A stretch of 33,867 nt of DNA from Methylococcaceae bacterium UBA7658 (GTDB lineage: Bacteria > Pseudomonadota > Gammaproteobacteria > Methylococcales > Methylomonadaceae): NCBI GenBank assembly GCA_002483425.1, contig DLHW01000013.1, forward strand, positions 917-34,783. The letters run 5' to 3'. Positions 7,467-16,803 of the stretch are shown here, piece by piece. Each line of letters starts with the position of its first letter. The stretch's first letter is position 1. Made by a program: the position numbers and the translations under genes. The notes beneath the pieces were generated by a model, which had not been told where the DNA came from, did no database searches, and was given only the letters and a program-made list of their open reading frames with translations.

Positions 7467-8213
7467 CTAACGGGCTTGACGGCATCTTGCCGTCAAGACG
7501 GATACATTGTCGCTACGTCCCCGCGCACGATAAATAGCCAGCCTGACCTGTTTTGCTAGCATTTCCTTATTACTTTTCAAATCGGCTAATTGTAATAGCT
7601 CGCTCGGCTTGACATTTTCCCAAAACCCGTCGCTGCATAACATAAAGGTTTCATCATCCTTAATCGGTTCAGATTCTTGAATATCGATTACGTGAGCCTT
7701 ATTCACCGAAATGCTTCGCGTCAACTGGTTTTGATCGGGGTGGTTGGACAATTCCGCCTCGGTAATCAGTCCAGCGTCGACCAAATCCTGCGGAATGGAA
7801 TGATCTTTCGTACGCCATAAGATCCCTTGTGGATTCATCCGGTAAACTCTAGAATCGCCGCAATACGCCGTCATCGTCATTGCTTCGTTCAGAAAAAGCA
7901 CGGCACAAGTAGTATGCGCCTTATTCGCAACTTGATCCCCTTTAAATAACACTTTCATGTGATTAATCGCTTCATCGAGCCACTCCGATAAAACATCCTT
8001 AGAGTTTTGTTCGATTCGTTTAGAAAACATTTTTGCGTGATGCAACATGCCCTGGCAGAAATATTGGGACGCTTTTTCGCCGGCCTGATGTCCGCCAAGA
8101 CCATCCGCTACAATAAACAGCGCATAATCTTTATTAACGCTGTGCGCCATATAGTCCTGATTAACACTTCGATCGCCTGCCGACGTCAGCTGAAAAAATT
8201 CGAGTTGTTTCAT
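7467..8213 (-). CDS. PP2C-family serine/threonine protein phosphatase
   Basis: A 248-residue soluble metal-dependent phosphatase of the bacterial PppA/Stp1 type. PP2C motifs in order: R15 and D20 near the N-terminus, VADGLGGHQAGE (35-46), the YCGDSRVYR strand, LTRSIS, and CSDGFWENV, with a C-terminal SDNVSVL providing the last metal-binding aspartate. Its substrate is unknown and no partner Hanks-type kinase is in the window. It begins 9 nt after pdxJ, so it is probably the last gene of the lepB-rnc-era-recO-pdxJ transcript, in the place where acpS is common in other gammaproteobacteria. Its final codons hold a perfect hairpin. Confidence 0.92.
   Translation of the reverse strand: MKQLEFFQLTSAGDRSVNQDYMAHSVNKDYALFIVADGLGGHQAGEKASQYFCQGMLHHAKMFSKRIEQNSKDVLSEWLDEAINHMKVLFKGDQVANKAHTTCAVLFLNEAMTMTAYCGDSRVYRMNPQGILWRTKDHSIPQDLVDAGLITEAELSNHPDQNQLTRSISVNKAHVIDIQESEPIKDDETFMLCSDGFWENVKPSELLQLADLKSNKEMLAKQVRLAIYRARGRSDNVSVLTARCRQAR
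7475..7497. repeat. Perfect 10-bp hairpin inside the 3' end of the PP2C gene
   Basis: CTTGACGGCA (7475-7484) and TGCCGTCAAG (7488-7497) form a perfect 10-bp stem with a 3-nt loop. It lies within the last codons of the phosphatase, encoding its C-terminal residues TARCRQA, five bases before the stop codon. On the minus strand a TTTTT run follows the stop, about 12 nt beyond the stem, so it could help terminate the long operon, although that spacing is wide for a classical terminator. It could also be a dispersed repeat that has been absorbed into the coding sequence. Confidence 0.55.
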
Positions 8214-8222
8214 TCTTATTAT

Positions 8223-8969
8223 TTATTTAACCCGCGCCCGCGCAGCCAGCATGATTTGTTTCAAATCCTTCACCGACTGCGCTAAACCGGAAAATAAAGC
8301 TTGAGCAATTATAGAATGTCCAATATTAAGCTCAACGATTTCCGGAATCAGACATATCGCTTCCACATTGTGATAATGTAACCCGTGCCCGGCATTTACT
8401 TGCAATCCTAAACTATTCGCATAGTTTGCGGCTTGCCGGATACGATTCAATTCAACTTCCCGCTCTGCCGGAATTATCGCATCGGCATAACAACCGGTAT
8501 GCAGTTCGACCACCGGCGCCCCGGTAGATTTAGCGGCTTCTATCTGATGATGGTCAGGCGCAATGAACAACGATACTTCTATATCCGCTTCGGACAATTT
8601 ATGACAAGCGTTTGTAATTTTCGACAGATTTCCTAACACATCCAAACCGCCTTCGGTCGTCAATTCCTGTCTTTTTTCAGGCACCAAACAACAGGCATAG
8701 GGCCTAATCTTGACAGCAAGATCGATCATTTCATCGGTTACGGCCATTTCCATATTAAGCCGGGTATGGATCATCTCCTTAAGCAAAACGATATCTCTAT
8801 CTTGAATATGGCGGCGGTCTTCCCTTAAATGCGCCGTAATGCTGTCCGCGCCATTTTGTTCGGCAACCAAGGCGGCCTGAATCAATTCAGGATAACGAGT
8901 TCCTCTAGCTTGCCTAATCGTTGCTATATGATCGACATTGACTCCCAGAAGAATTGGTTTTTTTTCCAT
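8223..8969 (-). CDS. pdxJ: Pyridoxine 5'-phosphate synthase
   Basis: Condenses 1-deoxyxylulose 5-phosphate with 3-amino-2-oxopropyl phosphate to make pyridoxine 5'-phosphate in vitamin B6 synthesis. Its 248 residues form a TIM barrel with the family signatures LGVNVDHIATIRQARG at the N-terminus, ITAHLREDRRHI, VSLFIAPD and the C-terminal NAGHGLHYHN and ELNIGHSIIA phosphate-binding segments. It lies 2 nt after recO and 9 nt before the PP2C gene, in the conserved rnc-era-recO-pdxJ order. Confidence 0.97.
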   Translation of the reverse strand: MEKKPILLGVNVDHIATIRQARGTRYPELIQAALVAEQNGADSITAHLREDRRHIQDRDIVLLKEMIHTRLNMEMAVTDEMIDLAVKIRPYACCLVPEKRQELTTEGGLDVLGNLSKITNACHKLSEADIEVSLFIAPDHHQIEAAKSTGAPVVELHTGCYADAIIPAEREVELNRIRQAANYANSLGLQVNAGHGLHYHNVEAICLIPEIVELNIGHSIIAQALFSGLAQSVKDLKQIMLAARARVK

Positions 8970-8971
8970 AG

Positions 8972-9679
8972 TTACAATCGCTTTACGATACTATTAATAA
9001 CCGACCGGCTGTTTAACCGTTTACCTTGGAGACGGCTGTCCAATATACTTCGCATTAATATTTTAGCCTCATTCAACACAACCGGATCGGAAAACTCTCT
9101 TTTTTGCATGGCAAGCAACGCTGAGCCTGAAAAGAATCCTTGGCTATCTTCAACAAAACCTTCTTTATTATTTAACCTATATTTTTTACCGGATTCAATC
9201 GGTTTTTCATGTTTAATTTCTTGTTCGAACGAGACGCCGTATCCGATATTGTCCAACAAGTTTAGCTCGAAAACCCGAAGCGCGGACTCTAAAAAACGGC
9301 TCTGCGATAATCGATTAATACAGGTTTGGTAATCCAAAAAAACATCCGGATGCGGGTCGTCTTTATGCAAAAAATTGCAGACGAGTTCATTAACGTAAAA
9401 ACCGTAATACACCGTCATTCCTGATAAGCTCCCCGGAATTCCGGCCGTTTCAATTTGAATGAGCGTTTTTAATCCGGACTTACCGGCAAAGGAAAACAAC
9501 AACGCGGTAAAAGGCATTATAAGACCCAATGTTTTCGATTTTGTTGTCCTGACGCCTTTTGCGAGTATGGATAACCGGCCTAAATCACGGGTTAGCACAT
9601 CGATAATTAAGCTCGTTTCCCGATAATGCTGTTGCTTTAATATATAGCCAGGCTGAGAATAAACGACCGTGTCACTCAT
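8972..9679 (-). CDS. recO: DNA repair protein RecO
   Basis: Helps load RecA onto SSB-coated DNA in the RecFOR pathway. Its 235 residues show the N-terminal OB-fold (YILKQQHYRETSLIIDVLTRDLGRLSILAKGVR) and the all-alpha C-terminal half with NELVCNFLHKDDPHPDVF. The ATG at 9679 lies inside the end of era (8-nt overlap, ATGAGTGA), which indicates translational coupling. Identification rests on the N-terminal pattern and on position between era and pdxJ. Confidence 0.95.
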   Translation of the reverse strand: MSDTVVYSQPGYILKQQHYRETSLIIDVLTRDLGRLSILAKGVRTTKSKTLGLIMPFTALLFSFAGKSGLKTLIQIETAGIPGSLSGMTVYYGFYVNELVCNFLHKDDPHPDVFLDYQTCINRLSQSRFLESALRVFELNLLDNIGYGVSFEQEIKHEKPIESGKKYRLNNKEGFVEDSQGFFSGSALLAMQKREFSDPVVLNEAKILMRSILDSRLQGKRLNSRSVINSIVKRL

Positions 9680-10553
9680 TAAAACCTAAACTCAATAAAG
9701 CCCTTTCATTATCGGACCAGCCGCTTTTGACTTTTACCCAAAGCTTTAAAAAAACTTTTTGTCCGATGAGTTTTTCAATATCCAGACGCGCTTCCGAACC
9801 GATACTTTTTAACATTTCCCCTTCCGTTCCTATCACGATACTTTTTTGCGAAGCGCGTTCGACCCAGATCACAATATAAATTTTAGCGAGTTGCGAGAGT
9901 TCTTCATAACGCTCGACTTCAACGCTCAGCGAATAGGGCAACTCATTTCCTAAGCGCCGGGTCAATTTTTCCCGGACGATTTCGGCGCATAAAAACCGTA
10001 CCGGCCTATCGGTTACCTGATCTTCCGGATAAATTAGCTCGTTTTCCGGCAATAAGCCTAGCAATGAGTTTTCAAGCTGTTGAAGATTCGTACCTTTTAA
10101 AGCCGACACAGGCAGCATTTCTTTGAAAGAAAAACGCTGTTGCGCTTGTTTGAAAAATGCCAGAATAGCGGCTTTATCCTTAATTTTATCAACTTTGTTG
10201 ACGGCCAAAACAACGGGTAAATTAACCTGTTGTATCTTTTTTAGAATAATGTCGTCGAAATCATGCCAAACTAAACCGTCGATTAACCATACCACAACAT
10301 CGACGCCTAATAAGGCGGTATCGGCGGTACGGTTTAAATACCGGTTTAATGCTTTTTGTCCGCCCTGATGCATACCGGGCGTATCGAGATAGATGATTTG
10401 TCCGGCTTCGGAGGTATTAATTCCGAGAATACGGTGACGGGTCGTCTGCGGTTTTCGCGAGGTAATGCTGATTTTTTGTTTCAGCAAATGATTCATTAAA
10501 GTCGATTTACCGACATTTGGACGCCCTATCAACGCCACATAACCGCACTTCAT
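9672..10553 (-). CDS. era: GTPase Era
   Basis: Essential GTPase that binds 16S rRNA and helps 30S ribosome maturation. Its 293 residues hold G1 GRPNVGKST (10-18), G3 DTPGMH (57-62), G4 NKVD (119-122), then a C-terminal KH RNA-binding domain with the segment SIVIGTEGEMLKSIG. The ATG overlaps the rnc stop by 4 nt (ATGA) and the gene overlaps recO by 8 nt, giving tight coupling of RNase III, Era and RecO production. Confidence 0.97.
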   Translation of the reverse strand: MKCGYVALIGRPNVGKSTLMNHLLKQKISITSRKPQTTRHRILGINTSEAGQIIYLDTPGMHQGGQKALNRYLNRTADTALLGVDVVVWLIDGLVWHDFDDIILKKIQQVNLPVVLAVNKVDKIKDKAAILAFFKQAQQRFSFKEMLPVSALKGTNLQQLENSLLGLLPENELIYPEDQVTDRPVRFLCAEIVREKLTRRLGNELPYSLSVEVERYEELSQLAKIYIVIWVERASQKSIVIGTEGEMLKSIGSEARLDIEKLIGQKVFLKLWVKVKSGWSDNERALLSLGFNE

Positions 10554-11233
10554 CCGTCGCCTTTCAGCAGTTTAGCCAGCATCTGCTCGGCAGCCGATTG
10601 CTCCGCTTTTTTTCTAGACACTCCGGTGCCGGTACACGAGCCGGTAATTAACGGTACGGTACATTTGACTGTAAATATTTGTTCATGCGGCAAACCGGTC
10701 ATATCGATCAATGTGTAATCCGGCAACTCCATCCTCTTGGCTTGCATCAATTCCTGCAATTGCGTTTTAGGATCTTTTTGCCAGTTTTCGGACGGCAAAT
10801 CCTGCAATTTTTCGGCAAACAACTTAGCTATCCAGGCTTGGCATGCGGCGACTCCTTGGTCTATAAACAAAGCGCCGATAATGGCTTCTAATGCGTCGGA
10901 TAAGATTGAATCCCGGCGGAAACCGCCGCTCTTAAGTTCGCCCGAGCCTAACACAAGATAATCGCCTAGGTTATGTTTTCGAGCTAATTCTGCCAGCGAG
11001 GCTTCATTGACAAGACTCGCCCTTAAGCGGCTTAAGGTGCCCTCGGCCGCACGGGGAAAAGCATCGTAAAGCCGTTGAGCTATCACAAATCCCAAAATGG
11101 CATCGCCCAAGAATTCTAACCGTTCGTTATTATTTATCCCAGCACTGCGGTGGGTCAGCGCCGTTACAAAGAGTTGTTGATTATTAAAGACGATATCGAG
11201 CTTTTTGCATAATAAAGCAGGTGGTTTGGTCAC
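10550..11233 (-). CDS. rnc: Ribonuclease III
   Basis: Double-strand-specific RNase for rRNA and mRNA processing. Its 227 residues hold the catalytic signature ERLEFLGDA (37-45), the second acidic segment SDALEAIIGALFIDQG, and a C-terminal dsRNA-binding domain (DPKTQLQELMQAKR through KKAEQSAAEQMLAKL). The start is the GTG at 11233, which overlaps the DUF4845 stop as GTGA, so translation is coupled to the upstream membrane protein gene. Confidence 0.97.
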   Translation of the reverse strand: MTKPPALLCKKLDIVFNNQQLFVTALTHRSAGINNNERLEFLGDAILGFVIAQRLYDAFPRAAEGTLSRLRASLVNEASLAELARKHNLGDYLVLGSGELKSGGFRRDSILSDALEAIIGALFIDQGVAACQAWIAKLFAEKLQDLPSENWQKDPKTQLQELMQAKRMELPDYTLIDMTGLPHEQIFTVKCTVPLITGSCTGTGVSRKKAEQSAAEQMLAKLLKGDG

Positions 11234-11604
11234 TCCGACCCAACCTCGATAACATCGTGAAATTCAACTAACACACTGAGATTGCCTACTACTTTTTCCA
11301 CGACTTCGTACTCCGCCTCGACTTTCACATAACTGCCTTGTTTGACAATTTTCACATCCTGCGATTTTAAATCGGAAACATAGTTCATGTTAAAACGTTT
11401 ATCCAAGGTCGACCGGATTTCGGTTTCGCTTAATTCCGAAAGATTACCCAAATTTTCTAATGCGGCAAAAGCGCTTTTAACCTTACTGTGATCCAGATAA
11501 ACCGGACCTATTTTGAATAAAAGCAACACGAAAACCCCGATTAAACCCAAAATAAAAATTAAGGAAATCAGCGTATAACCTTGTTGGCGAGAGATTTTAG
11601 TCAT
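11230..11604 (-). CDS. DUF4845 family single-pass membrane protein
   Basis: A small protein commonly encoded between lepB and rnc in gammaproteobacteria. The N-terminus QQGYTLISLIFILGLIGVFVL looks like a type IV pilin-like N-terminal helix and gives one membrane span (about residues 8-30); the rest is a predicted periplasmic domain of about 90 residues. The frame extends to a GTG at 11640, but the ATG at 11604 has GGAG 5 nt upstream and yields 124 residues; a neighbouring ATG at 11607 is too close to the GGAG. The pilin-like feature may mean processing by a prepilin peptidase, but the usual Gly before the cleavage site is not conserved well enough to assert it. Function unknown. Confidence 0.85.
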   Translation of the reverse strand: MTKISRQQGYTLISLIFILGLIGVFVLLLFKIGPVYLDHSKVKSAFAALENLGNLSELSETEIRSTLDKRFNMNYVSDLKSQDVKIVKQGSYVKVEAEYEVVEKVVGNLSVLVEFHDVIEVGSE

Positions 11605-11668
11605 CATAACTCCGGAAGCAATTAAAAACGTTAATTTCACGGCTTGGTAAATTTAGACTAAGTGTAGT

Positions 11669-12445
11669 TTATTTTAACACCGTGCCAATACGATCGAAGC
11701 CTATGCCTTTGTGTTCCCAATCCCAGTTCATCCAGATAAAAAACGCTTTGCCTACCAAATTTTCCTCAGGCACCGTTCCCCAATACCGGCTGTCGTTGCT
11801 ATTATCGCGGTTATCGCCCATAACGAAGTAATTGCCCGGCGGAATAACGTAAGATCCCTCCATCGTCGGCGCGTCTTGCCGGATCAAAATAGTGTGTTCC
11901 ACTCCGGCTAAATTCTCCTCTAATTGCTCACTACCCGTCATATCCTGGCCTTGACCGACGCCTTGATAAATCCCTAGCGAAACCTGATCGACCGCAACGT
12001 CGTTAATCGACAGTTTTTTATTGTAATACGCTACTTTATCGCCCGGTATCCCAACAACTCTTTTGATATAGTCCACAGTAGGATCTTTAGGAAAGCGGAA
12101 CACGACGATATCGCCGCGTTTAGGCTCATCGATGCGAATAATCTTTTCATTGATCACCGGCAAACGAATGCCATAAGCGAATTTATTAACCAGCAGGAAG
12201 TCCCCTATCAGCAACGTCGGCATCATGGATGCGGATGGAATACGAAAAGGCTCGGCAAGAAAAGACCGTAATAAAAACACGATGAATACGATCGGAAAAA
12301 AAGACCGCGCGTATTCGACAACAACCGGCTCATTGTTTTCATCAAACGTTTCACCTTTCGACTTGAGCAGCAACAAATAACCGCCCCAAATCGTCCCGGT
12401 AACGATACTGGCGGCAAATAGAAAAAACGAAAAGTCGTAGTCCAT
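11669..12445 (-). CDS. lepB: Signal peptidase I
   Basis: Inner-membrane protease that removes signal peptides from exported proteins. Its 258 residues have two N-terminal membrane segments (about 5-27 and 49-65), the catalytic serine S73 in PSASMMPT, the general-base lysine K128 in YIKRVVGIPGD, and the late GDNRDNSNDSRYWG box. It lies between lepA and DUF4845-rnc, the normal order. The gap from lepA is 35 nt, so cotranscription from lepA onward is likely. The ATG at 12445 has no strong ribosome-binding site. Confidence 0.97.
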   Translation of the reverse strand: MDYDFSFFLFAASIVTGTIWGGYLLLLKSKGETFDENNEPVVVEYARSFFPIVFIVFLLRSFLAEPFRIPSASMMPTLLIGDFLLVNKFAYGIRLPVINEKIIRIDEPKRGDIVVFRFPKDPTVDYIKRVVGIPGDKVAYYNKKLSINDVAVDQVSLGIYQGVGQGQDMTGSEQLEENLAGVEHTILIRQDAPTMEGSYVIPPGNYFVMGDNRDNSNDSRYWGTVPEENLVGKAFFIWMNWDWEHKGIGFDRIGTVLK

Positions 12446-12480
12446 AGGGAATATTTAATAAGTAATTGAAGAGTGATATT

Positions 12481-14280
12481 TTATTCTTTATTAAGCTGCA
12501 ATACCGCCAAAAACGCTTCCTGCGGTATCTCTATATTGCCTACCTGCTTCATCCGCTTTTTTCCTGCCTTCTGTTTCTCCAGCAGTTTTTTCTTACGGGT
12601 TATATCGCCGCCGTAACATTTAGCAGTTACATTTTTCCGCATCGCCTTAACGGTGGAACGCGCTATGATTTTAGAACCGATAGCTGCTTGAATAGCGACT
12701 TCGTACATTTGTTTGGGAATCAGGTCTTTCATTTTTTCGACCAGATCGCGGCCCCGGTTTTGGCTGAGGTCGCGGTGGACGATGATCGACAAGGCATCGA
12801 CCTTGTCGGCATTGATCAAGACATCCAGTTTGACCAACGGCGCTTCTTGAAAACGCAGAAACTCGTATTCGAAGGAGGCAAAGCCTCTGCTGACCGATTT
12901 CAAACGGTCGAAGAAATCCAGCACCACTTCGCTCATCGGCAGTTCGAAACTTAAGGAAACCTGTCTGCCGACGAACTGCATGTCCTTTTGAATGCCGCGC
13001 TTTTCAATACATAAAGTAATGACATTGCCAAGATATGTTTCCGGAACAAGGATATTGGCGCGGATGATCGGTTCACGGATACACTTGATGGTGCCGATAT
13101 CGGGGAGTTTCGCCGGGTTGTCGATCATCAACACATTGTCGTTTTGGGTAACGACTTCGTAAATTACGGTCGGCGCGGTCGTAATCAAATCGACGTTGTA
13201 TTCGCGTTCCAGCCGCTCCTGGACGATCTCCATATGTAACATACCAAGGAATCCGCAGCGGAAACCGAAACCCAAGGCTTGCGAGGTCTCCGGTTCGAAC
13301 ACCAGCGCCGCATCGTTCAGATTTAGTTTGTTCAACGCTTCGCGCAGATCTTCGTAATTATCTGAACTGACAGGATACAAACCGGCAAAAACACGGGGTT
13401 GGACTTTCTGGAATCCGGTAAGAGGCTCCGGCGCCGGATTGTCCGTCCAGGTGATCGTATCGCCGACCGGTGCACCGAAAATATCTTTAATACCAGCAAC
13501 AACATACCCCACTTCGCCGGTATTGAGCATCTCTTTTTCGAGACGTTTAGGCGTAAATACGCCGACCGCATCCACCAAGAACGATTTCCCGGTCGACATG
13601 ATGGTAATCTTTTGTTTTTTGCGGATACTGCCATTAACAATCCGCACCAACGACACAACGCCCAGGTAACTGTCGAACCAAGAGTCGATAATCAAGGCTT
13701 GCAACGGGCCTGCTACGCTGCCTTTCGGCGGCGGCACCTTGATGACGAGTTGCTCCAGCACATCTTGAACACCTAAACCGGTTTTGGCGCTAATCAGCAA
13801 TGCTTCATCCGCCGGGATACCGATAACTTCTTCGATTTCCGCTTGCACCCGTTCGGGTTCGGCGGACGGCAGATCGATTTTATTCAATACCGGCACAACT
13901 TCAAGACCTTGCTCTATGGCGGTATAGCAATTGGCAACACTTTGCGCCTCTACGCCTTGCGCCGCATCGACGACCAATAGCGCGCCTTCGCAAGCCGCTA
14001 ACGAACGGGATACCTCGTATGAAAAATCGACATGTCCAGGTGTGTCGATAAAGTTGAGTTGATAGGTCAGGCCGTCCTTGGCGACAAAATCCAGGGTAAC
14101 GCTTTGCGCTTTGATTGTGATGCCACGTTCTTTCTCGATGTCCATCGAATCGAGCACTTGCGCGGACATCTCGCGGTCGGAAAGACCTCCACAAATCTGA
14201 ATGAAACGATCTGCCAGTGTCGATTTACCATGATCTATATGCGCAATGATGGAAAAATTTCTTATTTGTTTTAAATGCAC
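12481..14280 (-). CDS. lepA: Elongation factor 4 (ribosomal back-translocase)
   Basis: Translational GTPase of 599 residues, matching the near-invariant family length. G1 is AHIDHGKST near residue 13, G3 DTPGHVDF, G4 NKIDLPSA, and the LepA-specific C-terminal domain follows (KKLLEKQKAGKKRMKQVG). LepA affects ribosome biogenesis and translation under stress. The start is GTG at 14280, 3 nt after the mucD stop (TAA TTC GTG), so lepA is probably translated from the mucD transcript, linking it to envelope-stress gene expression. Confidence 0.98.
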   Translation of the reverse strand: MHLKQIRNFSIIAHIDHGKSTLADRFIQICGGLSDREMSAQVLDSMDIEKERGITIKAQSVTLDFVAKDGLTYQLNFIDTPGHVDFSYEVSRSLAACEGALLVVDAAQGVEAQSVANCYTAIEQGLEVVPVLNKIDLPSAEPERVQAEIEEVIGIPADEALLISAKTGLGVQDVLEQLVIKVPPPKGSVAGPLQALIIDSWFDSYLGVVSLVRIVNGSIRKKQKITIMSTGKSFLVDAVGVFTPKRLEKEMLNTGEVGYVVAGIKDIFGAPVGDTITWTDNPAPEPLTGFQKVQPRVFAGLYPVSSDNYEDLREALNKLNLNDAALVFEPETSQALGFGFRCGFLGMLHMEIVQERLEREYNVDLITTAPTVIYEVVTQNDNVLMIDNPAKLPDIGTIKCIREPIIRANILVPETYLGNVITLCIEKRGIQKDMQFVGRQVSLSFELPMSEVVLDFFDRLKSVSRGFASFEYEFLRFQEAPLVKLDVLINADKVDALSIIVHRDLSQNRGRDLVEKMKDLIPKQMYEVAIQAAIGSKIIARSTVKAMRKNVTAKCYGGDITRKKKLLEKQKAGKKRMKQVGNIEIPQEAFLAVLQLNKE

Positions 14281-14283
14281 GAA

Positions 14284-15693
14284 TTATTTATCAATTTTCA
14301 AAGCCAAAAACACCGGGCTACCTCGGCGTTGAATCAACACCGCAACCGATTTTCCTACGGGTAGATTTTTGACTATTTTATCAAAGTCGCTGACGTTACG
14401 AATGACATTATTCTGAATACGCAAAATCACATCACCGGGTTGAATTCCGGCATCGGCCGCGGTTCCGCTATCGACATCCTGTACCAACACCCCATTTTTG
14501 ATATTTTCCAGGGCTTCGCGTTGTTCGTCCGTTAAATCGGTAACCGTAATACCCAGCTTATTTGAAGGTTTAGTTTCAGTTTTTTGTAACGGTTTCTTTT
14601 GATCTTCATCCGGCAACAAACCTACTTTGAAATCAATGGCTTCGGTACTGCCTTGCCTAATAATCGTCAGTTTTGCCGCTTCGCTAATAGGCGTCATCCC
14701 CACCATAGGCGGCAAATCAGCCGATTTTTCAATCGGATGACCGTTAAATTCGGTAATGATATCGCCAATTTGCAGCCCCGCTTTCTCTGCCGGACTGTTA
14801 GGCATTACCTTTGAGACCAAAGCGCCTTGAGGTTTCTTCATGCCGAACGATTCCGCCAATTGCCGGGTTACATCTTGAATCTGCACACCAAGCCAGCCGT
14901 GCGCCGCTTTCCCGCTGGTCTTAATCTGCTGAACGACATTCATAGCCACATCCATGGGTATGGCGAACGACAAGCCCATAAATCCGCCGGTACGGCTGTA
15001 AATTTGAGAGTTAATGCCGACAACTTTGCCGTCCATGTTAAATAACGGCCCGCCCGAATTTCCTGGATTAATGGCGACATCGGTTTGGATGAAAGGCACA
15101 TAATTACCGCCCGGCAAACTCCGTCCTTTCGCGCTGACGATACCGGCTGTAACCGATTGGTCGAATCCGAATGGTGAGCCGATAGCCAACACCCATTCAC
15201 CTACTTTCAACGCATTCGGCGAACCGATACTGACTGCGGGCAAACCATTCGCTTGAACTTTTAATAAAGCAATGTCCGTGCGTGCGTCAGACCCTATCAA
15301 TTTGGCAATTAATTCTCTACGGTCCGTTAGCTTAACAATTATCTCATCTGCGTTATTAACAACGTGATGATTAGTTAAAATATAACCGTCGGAGGACAGA
15401 ATAAAACCGGAACCCAATGACTGAGATTCTTCTTGATCGCCGAATCCGCCTCCTCCGTTAGGGTTGTTGAAAAAATGTTTGAACAGTTCTTCCATTTCCG
15501 GCGGTAAACCCTCGGGTATTTGCTGATTTTTCGGCAAACCTTTTACCGCTGGTTTAGCTTTCTGAGTCGTGCTGATATTTACAACAGAGACCCCATTGGT
15601 TTTCACCATATCGGTAAAATCCGGCAACTGCGCAAAAACAGGCCGGAAAAATAAGACCGTCAGAATAAGACAGCACCCTACCCTTTTGAACAT
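14284..15693 (-). CDS. mucD: Do-family periplasmic serine endopeptidase (DegP/MucD)
   Basis: Periplasmic protease-chaperone of the HtrA family that degrades misfolded envelope proteins. The frame extends upstream to 15768, but the ATG at 15693 has GGAGG 4 nt upstream and starts a clean signal peptide ending FFRPVFAQ; the product is 469 residues. In this numbering the triad is H110 (TNHHVV), D140 (RTDIALL) and S213 (GNSGGPLF). Two PDZ domains follow, at about 260-350 and 380-465. It lies downstream of algU-mucA-mucB, as in Pseudomonas, but behind a 142-bp gap that could hold its own promoter. Confidence 0.95.
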   Translation of the reverse strand: MFKRVGCCLILTVLFFRPVFAQLPDFTDMVKTNGVSVVNISTTQKAKPAVKGLPKNQQIPEGLPPEMEELFKHFFNNPNGGGGFGDQEESQSLGSGFILSSDGYILTNHHVVNNADEIIVKLTDRRELIAKLIGSDARTDIALLKVQANGLPAVSIGSPNALKVGEWVLAIGSPFGFDQSVTAGIVSAKGRSLPGGNYVPFIQTDVAINPGNSGGPLFNMDGKVVGINSQIYSRTGGFMGLSFAIPMDVAMNVVQQIKTSGKAAHGWLGVQIQDVTRQLAESFGMKKPQGALVSKVMPNSPAEKAGLQIGDIITEFNGHPIEKSADLPPMVGMTPISEAAKLTIIRQGSTEAIDFKVGLLPDEDQKKPLQKTETKPSNKLGITVTDLTDEQREALENIKNGVLVQDVDSGTAADAGIQPGDVILRIQNNVIRNVSDFDKIVKNLPVGKSVAVLIQRRGSPVFLALKIDK

Positions 15694-15835
15694 AAAACCT
15701 CCGTTTCGTCCTATTTGTTGTTGAAATGAATAATTAAGCACTATAAGGTCAACCTCAACGGCTTTCAAGCAATAATATTGCGCAAATACCAGGTGTTTAT
15801 TGAGTTAATATAGAAACTTAGATGGATTGTTATGA

Positions 15836-16801
15836 TTAATCCGCTGATTGCCTTAGCTTGACGCCTTCGGCAATGAATTTGACAGTGGTTGCTGGAACTT
15901 CACCCAAAACGGTGAGTTGGGAGCTTTCTAGTTTCCGGCTCATTGAGTTGATAGCTCCGGTCGAATGAATACCTTCGGGCAACCCTGAATTTACACCCGA
16001 ATTATTTTCACTTTGTTCTAAATAAACCGACACGGATGCAAAGCCATCGCTTAAAAGCATATGATCAACCGGCTGCCCGGTTTTTTGTAACGGTTTGCGG
16101 GCAAAAAAGATTTGCTTAAAACCTTGCGGCAATACCGTCACTTCAAAAGCCGCTTCATTTAACGAAGTGTTTTTATCCGGCGACTTCTCCGCGACTGTAT
16201 TATTATTGTTGCCGTTATGACCGGACACCTGTTTGTTAACTTTCATTTCGGTAAAAACAACTTGTTCCAGCACAATACCTGAAAGATCGTAGACAACCGC
16301 TTTCAAAGGCAAAAAATGTTGTTTCGAAATCCAAATTTTCCGGACATACCGCAAATCATCTTTGGGTTGAATAGTTACGACATAAGCGGGCAACATTGCT
16401 ACTTCTTCATCGCCAACCACTTCGAAACGATAAATCCCCGTTAATTCATCCAAATTATAAGGAGCGTCCACGATAAAGGAGTGTTCGTAAGGACGATGAT
16501 CAACGATTACCTGGCGGGTTAACTTATAAGAACATTTCACCTCATCTGAATTTCGAATGATTTCGCGTAAAGGAGAGTTTAACGAGACTAAACGTTCTTG
16601 CCGCCGGTTTTGACTTAGCGAATGAAAATACTTCATCGTTTCCAGCTTATCGTTTTTTAAAAAAACAACGGTGCCTTGGTAATCCGACATTTCCATTGCC
16701 TTGACCATTTTTTCCAAAATTTGTTTAGCGCTTAAAACCTCTTCCGCCGCTAAAATGGTTTCGGCAAGCGAAAACAAGACAACAAAAAAAAACTGAACCA
16801 C
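15836..16801 (-). CDS. mucB: MucB/RseB family sigma-factor regulatory protein
   Basis: Periplasmic protein that binds the anti-sigma factor MucA/RseA and protects it from proteolysis, thereby tuning envelope-stress sigma activity. Its 321 residues start with a short signal peptide (VQFFFVVLFSLAETILA), followed by the lipoprotein-like fold typical of the family: KMVKAMEMSDYQGTVVF near residue 30, the QRRQERLVSLNSPLREIIR segment, then a smaller C-terminal domain after a low-complexity linker (GHNGNNNNT). The start is GTG, 2 nt after the mucA stop, with AGGA upstream. The spacing fits an algU-mucA-mucB operon. Confidence 0.9.
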   Translation of the reverse strand: MVQFFFVVLFSLAETILAAEEVLSAKQILEKMVKAMEMSDYQGTVVFLKNDKLETMKYFHSLSQNRRQERLVSLNSPLREIIRNSDEVKCSYKLTRQVIVDHRPYEHSFIVDAPYNLDELTGIYRFEVVGDEEVAMLPAYVVTIQPKDDLRYVRKIWISKQHFLPLKAVVYDLSGIVLEQVVFTEMKVNKQVSGHNGNNNNTVAEKSPDKNTSLNEAAFEVTVLPQGFKQIFFARKPLQKTGQPVDHMLLSDGFASVSVYLEQSENNSGVNSGLPEGIHSTGAINSMSRKLESSQLTVLGEVPATTVKFIAEGVKLRQSAD

Positions 16802-16803
16802 GC

